Program-made: the position numbers and the translations under genes
Notes under the pieces: generated by a model
What the model was told of the DNA's origin: nothing
What the model saw: only the letters and a program-made list of their open reading frames with translations
The model's database searches: none
DNA from: RGIG3009 sp045648765
GTDB taxonomy: Bacteria; Bacillota; Clostridia; Oscillospirales; Acutalibacteraceae
Assembly: GCA_045648765.1 (NCBI GenBank)
Contig: JAZROQ010000015.1
Coordinates: 1-37,644 of the forward strand
Length of the DNA stretch: 37,644 nucleotides
Reading direction: 5' to 3'
Shown: positions 24,975 to 34,334 of the stretch, one piece after another
Layout: every line of letters starts with the position of its first letter
Numbering within the stretch: the first letter of the stretch is position 1

Positions 24975-27224
24975 ATGAAAAGAAAAATGCAGCGTGCCGT
25001 CCACTTCGATTTTCACACTCAACCCGGGAATGATGTAGGCAGCAAATTTGATGCCAAAACATTTGCTAAAACACTCAAAGACAGCCACGTAGGCTACATC
25101 AACTTTTTTGCTCGTTGCAACCGCGGTTTTTCCTATTACCCCACCAAAATCGGTATTCCCTATCCCACACCCAATGCGCAAAGAATGTTGCCCGAAATGC
25201 TTGAAGAATGTCATAAACTGGGGATTGGTGTTACCGCCTACTTTAATGCCGGTATTTCTGCCGCCATTGCCGAAGCGCATCCCGAATGGCAAAAAGTTCT
25301 CGGTGGCGGTCGTCCTCATGCTACCAGCTATCCTTGCTATAATACCGAATACGGCGACCATTTATTAGCCGAAGTCAAGGAAGTGCTCGAACTCTACCCC
25401 GATATCGACGGTTTCTTTTTGGACTGTGTCGGTGTGGATACACAACACACCTGCTATTGTGAAACCTGCCGCAAAATGATGGCAGAACAAGGCATCGATT
25501 TTCACGATACCGAAGCAGCCTATGAATTCAATCGTCAAACCGCCAAAAATATGTGCAAACGTATTCGCGATGCCGTTCCCTACGATAAATACATCTACTT
25601 TAACGGCTTTAACTTTGGTATGACGGAAGAAGAAACCTACGTTGACAGCCACATGGAAATCGAGGCTTTGTCCGGCTCCAATTCCTGGGGATATGATTAT
25701 TTCCCCACCTTTGTTGCTTTCGAACGAAACAACTTTAAAGAATCGGTGTTTATGACCGGTCGTTTCCACGATTCGTGGGGCGATTTTGGTGGCATCACTA
25801 CCAAAGAAGCCATGGAATACGACTCGTTTTACGCCTTGGCCCTCGGTTCGGATATTTCCATCGGTGACCATCTGCATCCTTCCGGCGAACCGGAAAAAGG
25901 ATTGTTTGATGCTATTAAACCCATTTACGAGCAAATTAAAGCGGTAGAGCCTTGGACCAATGGTGCGGTTTACACAGCGGAAATCGGTGTCTACTGCGGT
26001 GAACGTGATCATTTTTTAAATTACGACCGCTACTATACCGTATATGCCGGTGCTTCTCGTGTTTTAAGCGAACTGAAATATCATTTCGACATTGTTACCA
26101 ATCAACATGATTTGTCCCGCTATAAAGTTCTCATTTTGCCGGACGAAATTGTATTAGATGAAAAATCCGCCAAGAAGATTAAAGAATATTTGGCAGGTGG
26201 TGGCAAAATTCTTTCTACCGGCAACTCCGGCCTCACACCTGACGGCAAATCTTTTGCCTTGCCGGAATGGGATTTCACGCCGTTCCCCGAATACCAAGCC
26301 TCCCCTTTCTTTGACCCCAACGCTCCTACACCGAAAAAAATCGGTATATTGTATACCGATGCCGCAGGAGAATTCCTTTTCCCCGAAATGAACGCTTTCT
26401 ACACCGAATGGCTCATGAAATTCTTTGGATACGATTACGATTTGGTGTCAACAAATGACGATTTCAATGACTACCGCGTCGTTTTGTTACCCAATGCTTG
26501 GACAATGGACGATGCTACCGCCACCAAAATTGCTAAATACATCCAAAACGGCGGAAAAGTCGACACCTATGGTTCCGGCAACTCTCAAGTGGGACGTGTT
26601 CCGGAAAAAACAGGTCCTTCCTTCTTCCGTTTACATGGCGATTTAGCAAAAAACACGCCGGATATGGTGCTTCGCAGCTACATTCACGGCACATTGTTAA
26701 AACTTGGTAAAACAGCCGAAAACTTAGCTGACCACATTGCCGCACAAAATGTTACGATAATGCCCGACTGGGTATATTTGCCCTATGGTGAACAAAGCGG
26801 CTATTCCGCGGCTGCTAAGAGCGGTAACGTCATTCATTTCAGCACCAAGCTTTTCAAAGCATATCAACGAGACGGCTACACGGTTTATAAACAAATTGTG
26901 GATAACGCGTTAAGAATGCTGTATACTGAAAAAATGATCGAAGCCGATCTTCCGTCCTTCTCGCGCAGTACGCTTACCAAAAACGGTGATACCTATCTGC
27001 TACACGTGTTAAGTTATTCTCCCGAACGTCGCGGAAGCGCCGCCAAAGTAGAAGATAAAATCACCTTGATAGATACGCCGTTTACACTGCGCGTTGCAAA
27101 TGCAAAAGCAGTTTATAGTTTACCAAACAAAGCCCCCATCCCCTTCACGGCAAAAGACGGCACGGTTTCATTTACCGTTCCCCGCGTAGATGGTCACGCC
27201 ATAATAGCCATTGAAACCAAATAA
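24975..27224 (+). CDS. Glycoside hydrolase-like protein (GHL6 / beta-galactosidase trimerisation type), paralogue 1
   Basis: The 749-residue protein has no signal peptide and so is predicted cytosolic. The N-terminal half resembles the hypothetical glycosyl hydrolase 6 (GHL6) TIM barrel: HFDFH (10-14), RCNRG (47-51) and DGFFLDC with Asp150 as a candidate catalytic acid. Cys121, Cys160, Cys162 and Cys165 form a likely zinc site like that of GH42 beta-galactosidases. The middle (about 340-500) looks like a GH42 trimerisation (glutamine-amidotransferase-like) domain, followed by a beta-rich tail. It differs from the other two copies by two extra residues before CYC. Substrate unknown. The start has TAAGGAGG upstream. 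Confidence 0.75.
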   Translation: MKRKMQRAVHFDFHTQPGNDVGSKFDAKTFAKTLKDSHVGYINFFARCNRGFSYYPTKIGIPYPTPNAQRMLPEMLEECHKLGIGVTAYFNAGISAAIAEAHPEWQKVLGGGRPHATSYPCYNTEYGDHLLAEVKEVLELYPDIDGFFLDCVGVDTQHTCYCETCRKMMAEQGIDFHDTEAAYEFNRQTAKNMCKRIRDAVPYDKYIYFNGFNFGMTEEETYVDSHMEIEALSGSNSWGYDYFPTFVAFERNNFKESVFMTGRFHDSWGDFGGITTKEAMEYDSFYALALGSDISIGDHLHPSGEPEKGLFDAIKPIYEQIKAVEPWTNGAVYTAEIGVYCGERDHFLNYDRYYTVYAGASRVLSELKYHFDIVTNQHDLSRYKVLILPDEIVLDEKSAKKIKEYLAGGGKILSTGNSGLTPDGKSFALPEWDFTPFPEYQASPFFDPNAPTPKKIGILYTDAAGEFLFPEMNAFYTEWLMKFFGYDYDLVSTNDDFNDYRVVLLPNAWTMDDATATKIAKYIQNGGKVDTYGSGNSQVGRVPEKTGPSFFRLHGDLAKNTPDMVLRSYIHGTLLKLGKTAENLADHIAAQNVTIMPDWVYLPYGEQSGYSAAAKSGNVIHFSTKLFKAYQRDGYTVYKQIVDNALRMLYTEKMIEADLPSFSRSTLTKNGDTYLLHVLSYSPERRGSAAKVEDKITLIDTPFTLRVANAKAVYSLPNKAPIPFTAKDGTVSFTVPRVDGHAIIAIETK

Positions 27225-27236
27225 ACACTCAAAAAA

Positions 27237-27274
27237 ACATAGCAAAACAATAACTTTTGTTTTGCTATGTTTTT
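27237..27274 (+). terminator. Intrinsic terminator after GH-like gene 1
   Basis: A 13-bp perfect stem (27237-27249 with 27258-27270), an 8-nt loop, then a T-rich tract. An A-run on the 5' side could also allow some reverse function. Confidence 0.8.
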
Positions 27275-27317
27275 CTGTCTTTTTGGGTCTTTTTGCTGAA
27301 AATAACAGCTTTTTTAA

Positions 27318-27346
27318 TTGACAAAAAAAGGCCTAAATGTTACACT
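27318..27346 (+). promoter_or_regulatory. Promoter of the second GH-like gene
   Basis: Consensus TTGACA (27318-27323), 17 bases, TACACT (27341-27346). The leader contains a TGGGG/CCCCA inverted repeat (about 27348-27367), which could be a weak hairpin or operator. Confidence 0.75.
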
Positions 27347-27391
27347 TGTGGGGAATTGAGAAACCCCAAAAAAATTAAGGAGGTCTCCTTT

Positions 27392-29629
27392 ATGAGAAAG
27401 ATGAAACGTGCCTTTCACTTTGACTTTCACACCTATCCCGGTGTCGAGGATTTTGGCAAAAAGTTTGATGCCGCTGCTCTTGCCCAAACGTTGCAAGACA
27501 GCCACATAACCTACATTAACTTCTTTGCCCGCTGCAACCGCGGTTTTTCCTACTATCCCACCAAAATCGGCGTTCCCTATCCTTCCGAAAACGGTGAACG
27601 CCTGTTCCCTGAAATGCTCAAAGAATGCCACAAGCGCAACATTGGTGTCACCGCTTATTTCAATGCTACGCTCAGCGCTGCCATTGCTTTGGAGCATCCG
27701 GAATGGCGCTCAAAAGGCACCAACGAAAACCCCGCGCAAGACAGTTCGCTTTGTTTTAATACCCCCTACGGCGATCATCTGTTAGCCGAAATCAAAGAAG
27801 TTTTGGAAATGTATCCCGAAGTGGACGGTATTTTTGCCGACTGCTTAACATTAAGTCCGGTTTGCTATTGCGATGCCTGCTGCAAAAAAATGAAAGAAGA
27901 AGGCATCGATATCAACGATACCACTGCCGTTCTCAAATACAGCAACCGCCTTCGCGTGGAAATGGCGCATAAAATCCGTTCGGTCGTTCCCGAAGGGAAA
28001 TACTGCCTTGTCAATAACTTTCACCTCATTTGGCCCGACGGTGAGCCAACACCCAACACCCATATCGAGCTGGAAACACTCCCTGTTTGGGGATATGAGC
28101 TCTATTCCGTCGACGTGGCGCTCAACCGTAATTTGTACGACACCACCTTGTTCATGACCGGCCGTTTCCACGATATGTGGGGCGATTTTGGCGGTATCAC
28201 CACCGCCGACGCTTTGGAATACGACGCGTTTTCTGCTTTGGCACACGGATCAGAAATTTCTATTGGCGACCACATGCACCCCTACGGTGAATTTGAAAAA
28301 GGTTTGTTCGATATGGTCAAACCGCTTTACGAAAAAGTAGAAGCCACCGAACCGTGGACAGACGGTGCCAAATACGTTCCCGAAATTGGTATCTTGTACC
28401 CCAGTCGCGCTCATTTTTATGCCGAAGAACGCGAATGGACTGTTAACACCGGCGTTGTACGTATGCTCGGTGAACTGAAATATCAACACGATTTCATCAC
28501 ACCAAATGACGATTTATCCCGCTTTAAATTGCTCATTTTGGCCGACGATGTCCCGCTTGACGAAAAGGCGGCGCAAAAGGTCAAAGAATACATCAAAAAC
28601 GGCGGTAAAGTTCTTTCTACCGGTAACTCCGCGTTAACACCCGACGGCAAATCCTTTGCCTTGCCGGAATGGGATTTTGAACCCATTCCCGAACGTGAAC
28701 TTTCCCCCTTCTTTAACCCCGATGCACCGGCACCCCAAAAATGGGCGGTCTTTACTTGTGACGCTGCGGGTAAATATCCCAGTGCCGGCGTAACAGGCGG
28801 TCAAATGGAATGGCGCTTACAACACTACGGTTACGATTACGACGTGGTAAATGCCGACAGTGACTTGTCGCAATATTCGCTGGTGTTTTTGCCAAAATCC
28901 GTTTCACTGGACGACCGCTCCAAAAAGACAATTGCCGACTTCTTGCAAAAAGGCGGCAATCTCATCACCTATGGTGCTCCCTGCACCCGCTTGTCACGTA
29001 AGAAACCGGAATCCACACAATCTTTCTTCCGTACCAAGGGCTTTATGTCAAAAGGCATTCCGGATATGGTCCTCCGCAGTTACTTTGGAGGCACGGCTTT
29101 AAAGCTCGGCAAAACTGCCGAAAGTTTAGCCGACCACGTTCAAGCGGAACCGGTCGAAATCAATCTTGCCGACTGGCAATACATCCCCTACGGCAAAGAA
29201 GACGGATATTCTCTGGCAGCAAAAAGCGGCAACGTTATTCACATCGGCACCAAAGTTTTCTACGACTACGAAAACGACGCTTATGTCATGTATAAGCGCA
29301 TGGTAGATAACGCTATTCGCGATTTGTGCCCACAAAAATTGATGGACGTCAAAATGCCGTCTTTTGCTCGTTGCTCACTCACCAAAAAAGACAGCACATA
29401 TTTGTTCCACGCCCTCTGCTATTGCCCCGAAAAACGCGGTGAAAGCGCTGTGGTGGAAGAACCTATCGAACTGTATAACGTGCCCGTCACGTTGGCGATT
29501 GAAAATGCAACTGCCGTTTACAGTGTGCCGGACAAAACCCCGATTCCTTTTACCGTAAAGGACAATACCGTTTCGTTTACTGTTCCTTACGTAAACGGTC
29601 ACGCCATGGTGGCTATTGAAACCAAATAA
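27392..29629 (+). CDS. Glycoside hydrolase-like protein (GHL6 / beta-galactosidase trimerisation type), paralogue 2
   Basis: The 745-residue protein is collinear with both neighbours and closest to the third copy. It keeps HFDFH (9-13), DGIFADC with Asp150, the cysteine set 121, 158, 160, 163, the conserved TGRFHDMWGDFGGI block and the GDHMHPYGE block. The same trimerisation-like domain and beta-rich tail follow, ending HAMVAIETK. Extended in-frame codons upstream overlap the promoter; the chosen ATG follows TAAGGAGGT. Own promoter and terminator, so it is regulated separately from copy 1. Confidence 0.75.
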   Translation: MRKMKRAFHFDFHTYPGVEDFGKKFDAAALAQTLQDSHITYINFFARCNRGFSYYPTKIGVPYPSENGERLFPEMLKECHKRNIGVTAYFNATLSAAIALEHPEWRSKGTNENPAQDSSLCFNTPYGDHLLAEIKEVLEMYPEVDGIFADCLTLSPVCYCDACCKKMKEEGIDINDTTAVLKYSNRLRVEMAHKIRSVVPEGKYCLVNNFHLIWPDGEPTPNTHIELETLPVWGYELYSVDVALNRNLYDTTLFMTGRFHDMWGDFGGITTADALEYDAFSALAHGSEISIGDHMHPYGEFEKGLFDMVKPLYEKVEATEPWTDGAKYVPEIGILYPSRAHFYAEEREWTVNTGVVRMLGELKYQHDFITPNDDLSRFKLLILADDVPLDEKAAQKVKEYIKNGGKVLSTGNSALTPDGKSFALPEWDFEPIPERELSPFFNPDAPAPQKWAVFTCDAAGKYPSAGVTGGQMEWRLQHYGYDYDVVNADSDLSQYSLVFLPKSVSLDDRSKKTIADFLQKGGNLITYGAPCTRLSRKKPESTQSFFRTKGFMSKGIPDMVLRSYFGGTALKLGKTAESLADHVQAEPVEINLADWQYIPYGKEDGYSLAAKSGNVIHIGTKVFYDYENDAYVMYKRMVDNAIRDLCPQKLMDVKMPSFARCSLTKKDSTYLFHALCYCPEKRGESAVVEEPIELYNVPVTLAIENATAVYSVPDKTPIPFTVKDNTVSFTVPYVNGHAMVAIETK

Positions 29630-29633
29630 TCTA

Positions 29634-29674
29634 AAAAAAGATGCACGCAGCCCTAGCTGTGTGCATCTTTTTTG
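29634..29674 (+). terminator. Intrinsic terminator after GH-like gene 2
   Basis: A GATGCAC/GTGCATC stem (29640-29646 with 29661-29667) is extended inward by a G-T pair and CAG/CTG. It has flanking A-run and T-run, so it could work in both directions. Confidence 0.8.
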
Positions 29675-29684
29675 TCGAAAACCG

Positions 29685-29713
29685 TTGCGAGTAACACACT
29701 CTTATGATATACT
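29685..29713 (+). promoter_or_regulatory. Promoter of the AraC-type regulator
   Basis: TTGCGA (29685-29690), 17 bases, TATACT (29708-29713). Transcription would start near 29720, leaving a leader of only about 20 bases to the TTG start. Confidence 0.65.
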
Positions 29714-29742
29714 TGTCAATATGAGCAATGGGGGTGAAAGTG

Positions 29743-30627
29743 TTGTCTACTGTTGTTTTTCCAAAACAGTCGTTCAAAAGACCTTTGCAAATCAATACGT
29801 TGTACAGCGCTTTTTCTTACCGTAGTCCACGCGATTTTTCTTCTCCCGGCGAAAGTCACAATTTTTGGGAATGTATCTATATCGACAAAGGGCAAATGCT
29901 TATCACCGCCGGTGAACAGCACTATATTTTAAAAGCCGGCGAACTTGCCTTTCACAAGCCAAACGAATTTCACGCGGTGCGCACACTCGAAAACACACCC
30001 GCCAACTTTATTATCTGCTCGTTTGATTGCAAAAGTCCGTTAATGCAATATTTTGAACATAAAATTTTGCATCTTAACGCTACAGAACGTCAACACCTGC
30101 GCCGTGCCACCGAAGAAGCCGACGCCGCCTTACGTTCCGAAAACAGAGACTTCGCACAAAACCCTTTGTTCCCCATCGACAAAACACCTCCGGTGGTCAC
30201 ACAAACCATTATCAACGCATTAGAACTTCTGTTGTTGTCGTTGTATCAAAACCGCAACAGCACCAAAATTGAGCCACGGGCGGTGTCGTATGCTGCGCAA
30301 AACAAAAACGCCCAACTCGCCGAACTGGTTGCCAATTTTTTAAGCGAAAACCTTTCGCAAAAACTCACGCTGGAAGAAGTTGCTGCTCATTTTTGTTACA
30401 GCGTCTCGCACCTGAAAAAACTATTCCGTCACCAAACAGGTATGGGCGTTATCGATTACTTTATCGACCTAAAAATGAAAGAAGCCAAATTTATGATTCG
30501 CAGTGGTGAAAAGAACTTTACCGAAATTGCGGCTTCTCTTGGTTACGACACCGTTTATTTTTCCAAACTGTTCAAAGCACGTGTCGGTATGACCATGACG
30601 GAATATTCTCATTCCGTCACCCCTTAA
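29743..30627 (+). CDS. AraC-family transcriptional regulator
   Basis: The 294-residue protein has an N-terminal cupin-like ligand-binding domain (about 15-110, with GEQHYILKAGELAFHKPNEFH). The C-terminal part (about 195-294) has two AraC helix-turn-helix motifs (LTLEEVAAHFCYSVSHLKKLFR and FTEIAASLGYDTVYFSKLFKARVGMT). Such proteins usually sense a sugar and activate catabolic genes nearby. I chose the TTG start, which has GGGGGTG 6 bases upstream. An ATG at 29728 is possible but nearly at the transcription start. It ends 29 bases before GH-like gene 3, so the two are probably co-transcribed, and it may control all three paralogues. Confidence 0.88.
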   Translation: MSTVVFPKQSFKRPLQINTLYSAFSYRSPRDFSSPGESHNFWECIYIDKGQMLITAGEQHYILKAGELAFHKPNEFHAVRTLENTPANFIICSFDCKSPLMQYFEHKILHLNATERQHLRRATEEADAALRSENRDFAQNPLFPIDKTPPVVTQTIINALELLLLSLYQNRNSTKIEPRAVSYAAQNKNAQLAELVANFLSENLSQKLTLEEVAAHFCYSVSHLKKLFRHQTGMGVIDYFIDLKMKEAKFMIRSGEKNFTEIAASLGYDTVYFSKLFKARVGMTMTEYSHSVTP

Positions 30628-30656
30628 TCCAATAAACCTTGAGGAGGTTATTATTT

Positions 30657-32894
30657 ATGAAAAAGATGAAACGCGCCGTCCACTTTGACTTTCATACCTT
30701 ACCCGGTATCGAAGGTTTGGGCGAAAATTTTGATGCATCAGCCTTTGCAGATACACTGCAAGACAGCCATGTCGGTTACATCAACTTTTTTGCTCGTTGC
30801 AACCGCGGCTATTCTTACTACCCCACAAAAGTAGGTATCCCCTATCCTTCCCAAAACAGCCAACGCCTTTTGCCCGAAATGATTAACGCATGCCACAAGC
30901 GCGATATCGGTATCACAGCATATTTTAACTCTGTGCTCAGCGCTGCTGTTGCCGACGCACATCCGGAATGGATGCGCAAAGGTGCCGATGGTCGTCCACA
31001 CAAAACCAGTGCTTTGTGTTTCAACACCGGTTATGGCGAACACTTGTTGGCAGAAATCAAAGAAGTTTTGGAACTTTATCCGGAAGTTGACGGCATTTTT
31101 GCCGATTGCCTTTCTTTTGGTCCGGTGTGCTATTGCGATGCTTGCCGCAAAAAAATGGCGGAACAAGGCATCGATATCAACGACACCACCGCCGTTATTA
31201 AATTTGATGCTCTTTGCCGTGTGGAAATGGCACACCGTATGCGCGCTGTTATTCCCGAAGGAAAATACTTCTTCGTCAATAACTTTGACCGCATCTGGCC
31301 CGACAATACACAAAGCCCTCTCACCCACATGGAAATGGAAACGCTCAGCACATGGGGCTACGATATGTATCCTATCAGCGTTGCTCTCAACCGCAACTTG
31401 TATGATATGACCGTATTTATGACCGGTCGTTTTCACAGCTCTTGGGGCGACTTTGGTGGTATTGCTTCCAAAGCTGCTTTGGAATACGACGCCTTTTCCG
31501 CTTTGGCATACGGCTCGGAAATTTCCATTGGTGACCACTTGCATCCTTATGGCGAACCGGAAAAAGGCCTGTTCGATATGATCAAACCCATCTACGAACA
31601 AATCAAGCCCACCGAGCCGTGGACAGACGGTGCCAAATTTGTGCCCGAAATCGGCGTTGTTTGCAAAAGCCGTTCTCACTTTTTTGAACACGACAGAGAC
31701 TATACCGTCTACACCGGCGCCGTTCGTATGCTCAACGAATTGAACTATCAATGCGACATCATCACCGCCGAAGACGACTTTTCTCGTTTTAAATTGTTGG
31801 TTTTACCCGATGAAATGACGCTTGACGAAGCCACTGCCAAAAAGGTAAAAGAATACATTGCAAACGGCGGTAAAGTTCTTTCCACCGGTAGTTCCGCTTT
31901 GACTCCCGACGAAAAAGCCTTTGCTTTGCCCGAATGGGATTTTACGCCCATTCCCGAACGCGAACTTTCTCCCTTCTTTAATCCCGATGCTCCTGCTCCC
32001 AAAAAACTGGGCGTGTTCACCGGCAACGCGGCAGGCGAGTTCCCGTCCGAGGGTATGACTGCGGGTCAAACCGAATGGTTATTACAATATTTCGGCTATA
32101 ATTACGATATCGTTAATGCCGACAGTGATTTGTCGCAATATCCCATCTTGTTATTGCCAACCTCTGTCACGCTTAGTGATAAAGCCAAAGATGTTATCGG
32201 CAATTTCTTGCAAAATGGCGGAAAAATTGTCACTCCCGGTCTCGGCTACACTCGCATTGGCCGTCCCTCGCCCGAATCGGCGCTTTCTTTCTTCCGCCTC
32301 AAAGGTTTCTTGGCAAACGGCACACCGGATATGGTTATTCGCAGTTATGTTGCCGGCACCGCTTTAAAGCTCGGGAAAAATGCCGAAAACTTGGCAGACC
32401 ACATCAGAGCAGAAGCAGTCGACACCTCTTCTGCCGATTTTGGATACTTCCCCTACGCCAAGGAAGACGGTTATTCCATGGCGGCAAAGAGTGGCAATGT
32501 CATTCACATCAGCCCCAAAATCTTTCGCAGTTATCAGGCCGATTCCTATTTTGTTTACAAACAAATGGTGGACAACGCCATTCGTAACTTGTGCAACCAA
32601 AAATTGATCGAAGCGGGTATCCCCTCTTTTGCCCGTGGCACACTAACAAAAAAAGATAACACCTACGTGCTGCACTTGCTCAGCTATTGCCCTGAAAAAC
32701 GCGGTAACACCGCCGTCGTGGAAGAACCCATTGTACTAAACGACGTGCCTGTCACCTTGGCAATCGATAAAGTCGCTGCTGTATACAGCATTCCCGACAA
32801 AAATCCGATTTCCTTCACAACAAACAACAGTACTGTTTCGTTTACTGTCCCCAAAGTAAACGGTCACGCCATGGTGGCTATCGAAACCAAATAA
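30657..32894 (+). CDS. Glycoside hydrolase-like protein (GHL6 / beta-galactosidase trimerisation type), paralogue 3
   Basis: The 745-residue protein is again predicted cytosolic. It has HFDFH (9-13), Asp150 in DGIFADC, cysteines 121, 158, 160 and 163, TGRFHSSWGDFGGI and GDHLHPYGEPEKG. The trimerisation-like domain and beta-rich tail follow, ending HAMVAIETK. The start has GAGGAGG 9 bases upstream. Unlike copies 1 and 2 it has no promoter of its own but follows the AraC regulator, so its expression is tied to the regulator. Substrate unknown. Confidence 0.75.
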   Translation: MKKMKRAVHFDFHTLPGIEGLGENFDASAFADTLQDSHVGYINFFARCNRGYSYYPTKVGIPYPSQNSQRLLPEMINACHKRDIGITAYFNSVLSAAVADAHPEWMRKGADGRPHKTSALCFNTGYGEHLLAEIKEVLELYPEVDGIFADCLSFGPVCYCDACRKKMAEQGIDINDTTAVIKFDALCRVEMAHRMRAVIPEGKYFFVNNFDRIWPDNTQSPLTHMEMETLSTWGYDMYPISVALNRNLYDMTVFMTGRFHSSWGDFGGIASKAALEYDAFSALAYGSEISIGDHLHPYGEPEKGLFDMIKPIYEQIKPTEPWTDGAKFVPEIGVVCKSRSHFFEHDRDYTVYTGAVRMLNELNYQCDIITAEDDFSRFKLLVLPDEMTLDEATAKKVKEYIANGGKVLSTGSSALTPDEKAFALPEWDFTPIPERELSPFFNPDAPAPKKLGVFTGNAAGEFPSEGMTAGQTEWLLQYFGYNYDIVNADSDLSQYPILLLPTSVTLSDKAKDVIGNFLQNGGKIVTPGLGYTRIGRPSPESALSFFRLKGFLANGTPDMVIRSYVAGTALKLGKNAENLADHIRAEAVDTSSADFGYFPYAKEDGYSMAAKSGNVIHISPKIFRSYQADSYFVYKQMVDNAIRNLCNQKLIEAGIPSFARGTLTKKDNTYVLHLLSYCPEKRGNTAVVEEPIVLNDVPVTLAIDKVAAVYSIPDKNPISFTTNNSTVSFTVPKVNGHAMVAIETK

Positions 32895-32900
32895 TCAGCA

Positions 32901-32937
32901 AAAAAGCACGGTGAAGAAAATTCTTCACCGTGCTTTT
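32901..32937. terminator. Bidirectional terminator between GH-like gene 3 and nagB
   Basis: A long stem AAAAAGCACGGTGAAG paired with CTTCACCGTGCTTTTT around a short A/T loop has A-run and T-run ends on each strand. It serves the two convergent genes. Confidence 0.85.
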
Positions 32938-32954
32938 TGTTTTTTTATATCATA

Positions 32955-33671
32955 TCAATCGTTTTCTACGCAGCAAACCACCGTAACATCGGGGTGCAAT
33001 TGCAAAATCGATGCGGGAACTTCGGGGGTGATGGGACCAACCAACGCTTTTTCTAAAATTTCTTTTTTCTTGGTTCCGTTTGCCATCAACAAAATCTTTT
33101 TGGCCGACATAATCCCGCCCATACCCATGGTCAATGCAAAACGCGGAACATCGTCAATAGAAGCAAAGAATCGTGCATTAGCTTCTACCGTACTGGGGTC
33201 AAGTTCTACGCGATGAGTGGGCTTGGTAAAGGTGGTATCCGGCTCGTTAAAACCAATATGACCGTCAGGACCAATGCCCAGCACTTGAATATCCGTACCG
33301 CCCAGTTCCTCAATCAAAGCATCGTAGCGCTCGCATTCTGCTGTTGCATCATCCGCTTTTCCGTTGGGCACATACGTATTATCCATATCAATGTTCACGT
33401 GATTAAATAAATGGTGATTCATAAAATAACGATAACTTTGGTCGTTTTCACCGTCCAATCCGCAATACTCGTCCAAATTCACCGAACGAATTTGCGAAAA
33501 ATCCAATTTCCCCTCTTTGTTCCATTTCACCAATTGTTCGTACATACCAATCGGTGTCGAACCGGTTGCCAACCCCAACACGCTATGCGGTTTTAACACC
33601 ATTTGCGCTGCAATGATTTTGGCAGATTCAAAACTCATTTCCTCATAGTTTTTTGTGCGGATGATTTTCAT
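32955..33671 (-). CDS. nagB: Glucosamine-6-phosphate deaminase
   Basis: NagB converts glucosamine-6-phosphate to fructose-6-phosphate and ammonia, the entry of amino sugars into glycolysis. The 238-residue product matches the monomeric Bacillota form (short C-terminus, lacking the allosteric tail of E. coli). Motifs are LATGSTP (34-40), NLDEY with Asp67, GIGPDGHIGFNEP with Asp136, His138 and Glu143. The ATG has AAGGAG 8 bases upstream. It lies 27 bases after the lipoprotein gene and probably ends a four-gene operon with two esterases. No nagA is in the window. Confidence 0.96.
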   Translation of the reverse strand: MKIIRTKNYEEMSFESAKIIAAQMVLKPHSVLGLATGSTPIGMYEQLVKWNKEGKLDFSQIRSVNLDEYCGLDGENDQSYRYFMNHHLFNHVNIDMDNTYVPNGKADDATAECERYDALIEELGGTDIQVLGIGPDGHIGFNEPDTTFTKPTHRVELDPSTVEANARFFASIDDVPRFALTMGMGGIMSAKKILLMANGTKKKEILEKALVGPITPEVPASILQLHPDVTVVCCVEND

Positions 33672-33698
33672 GCTTAAAACTCCTTTTTTATAAAAACA

Positions 33699-34334
33699 TT
33701 ATTGTGATACAAAATAAAATTCATACGGATACTGTGACTTTTCTTCTGTCGATAATGACGGATCGGTAGAAGAAAGGATCGTCAATTTTGATTTTTCGAT
33801 CGAAAAAATTTCATACGGTGTTTTGTCGATGATCTCCAACGGTTTGTCCGAACGATACAATCGATTCCCTTGGACTTTATAATATCCGTTGTTTTCAAAC
33901 GGCGCAATAAAAGTCGACATTTTGTTTTTTTCTTCCAGTGTTTCTCGCACTGTCGAACCGGTATCCTTTTCGTATGCCGCAAAAAATTCATCAATGGACC
34001 CTTCGGGGTTAGACGCTTTGTAAGCGGCTTTCATCCCCTCTTCAATCGCATCTAAAAATTTGTCCCAACTCTTTTGCGTTTTTTCCGTGTTCACCTTTAC
34101 GGCAAAAGTGCCGTCCTCAGCAAACGAATATAACAAATATAACGAAATATCACTCAACTGAATGTACCCGGCAAACACACTGTCACCCAAGTAATATCGC
34201 AAATATTCGCTAATATCCACCGTGTTTTCCCACGTACCGACAACACCGTTGGTGGGCTTTGGTTTGCGTGCACATCCCACCAAGGATGCCAGCAACAAAA
34301 TCACAGCGAAAAGCGAAAAAATTCTCTTTTTCAT
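33699..34334 (-). CDS. Putative lipoprotein of unknown function
   Basis: The 211-residue product has a clear lipoprotein signal peptide ending LVGC (Cys21). The mature part begins with a segment containing VVGTWENTVD and alternates beta-rich and charged helical stretches. VGTW near the start of such lipoproteins often marks a lipocalin-like beta-barrel, but no family is certain. Its ATG overlaps the TGA of the upstream esterase (ATGA), so the two are translationally coupled, with TTGGAG upstream. It may bind something at the surface linked to the esterase-nagB operon. Confidence 0.75.
   Translation of the reverse strand: MKKRIFSLFAVILLLASLVGCARKPKPTNGVVGTWENTVDISEYLRYYLGDSVFAGYIQLSDISLYLLYSFAEDGTFAVKVNTEKTQKSWDKFLDAIEEGMKAAYKASNPEGSIDEFFAAYEKDTGSTVRETLEEKNKMSTFIAPFENNGYYKVQGNRLYRSDKPLEIIDKTPYEIFSIEKSKLTILSSTDPSLSTEEKSQYPYEFYFVSQ

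Noticed and set aside
24975..32894. Idea that the GH-like cluster is a full polysaccharide utilisation locus
   Set aside because: No transporter, binding protein, surface enzyme or sugar kinase is linked in the window, so only a partial catabolic cluster can be claimed.
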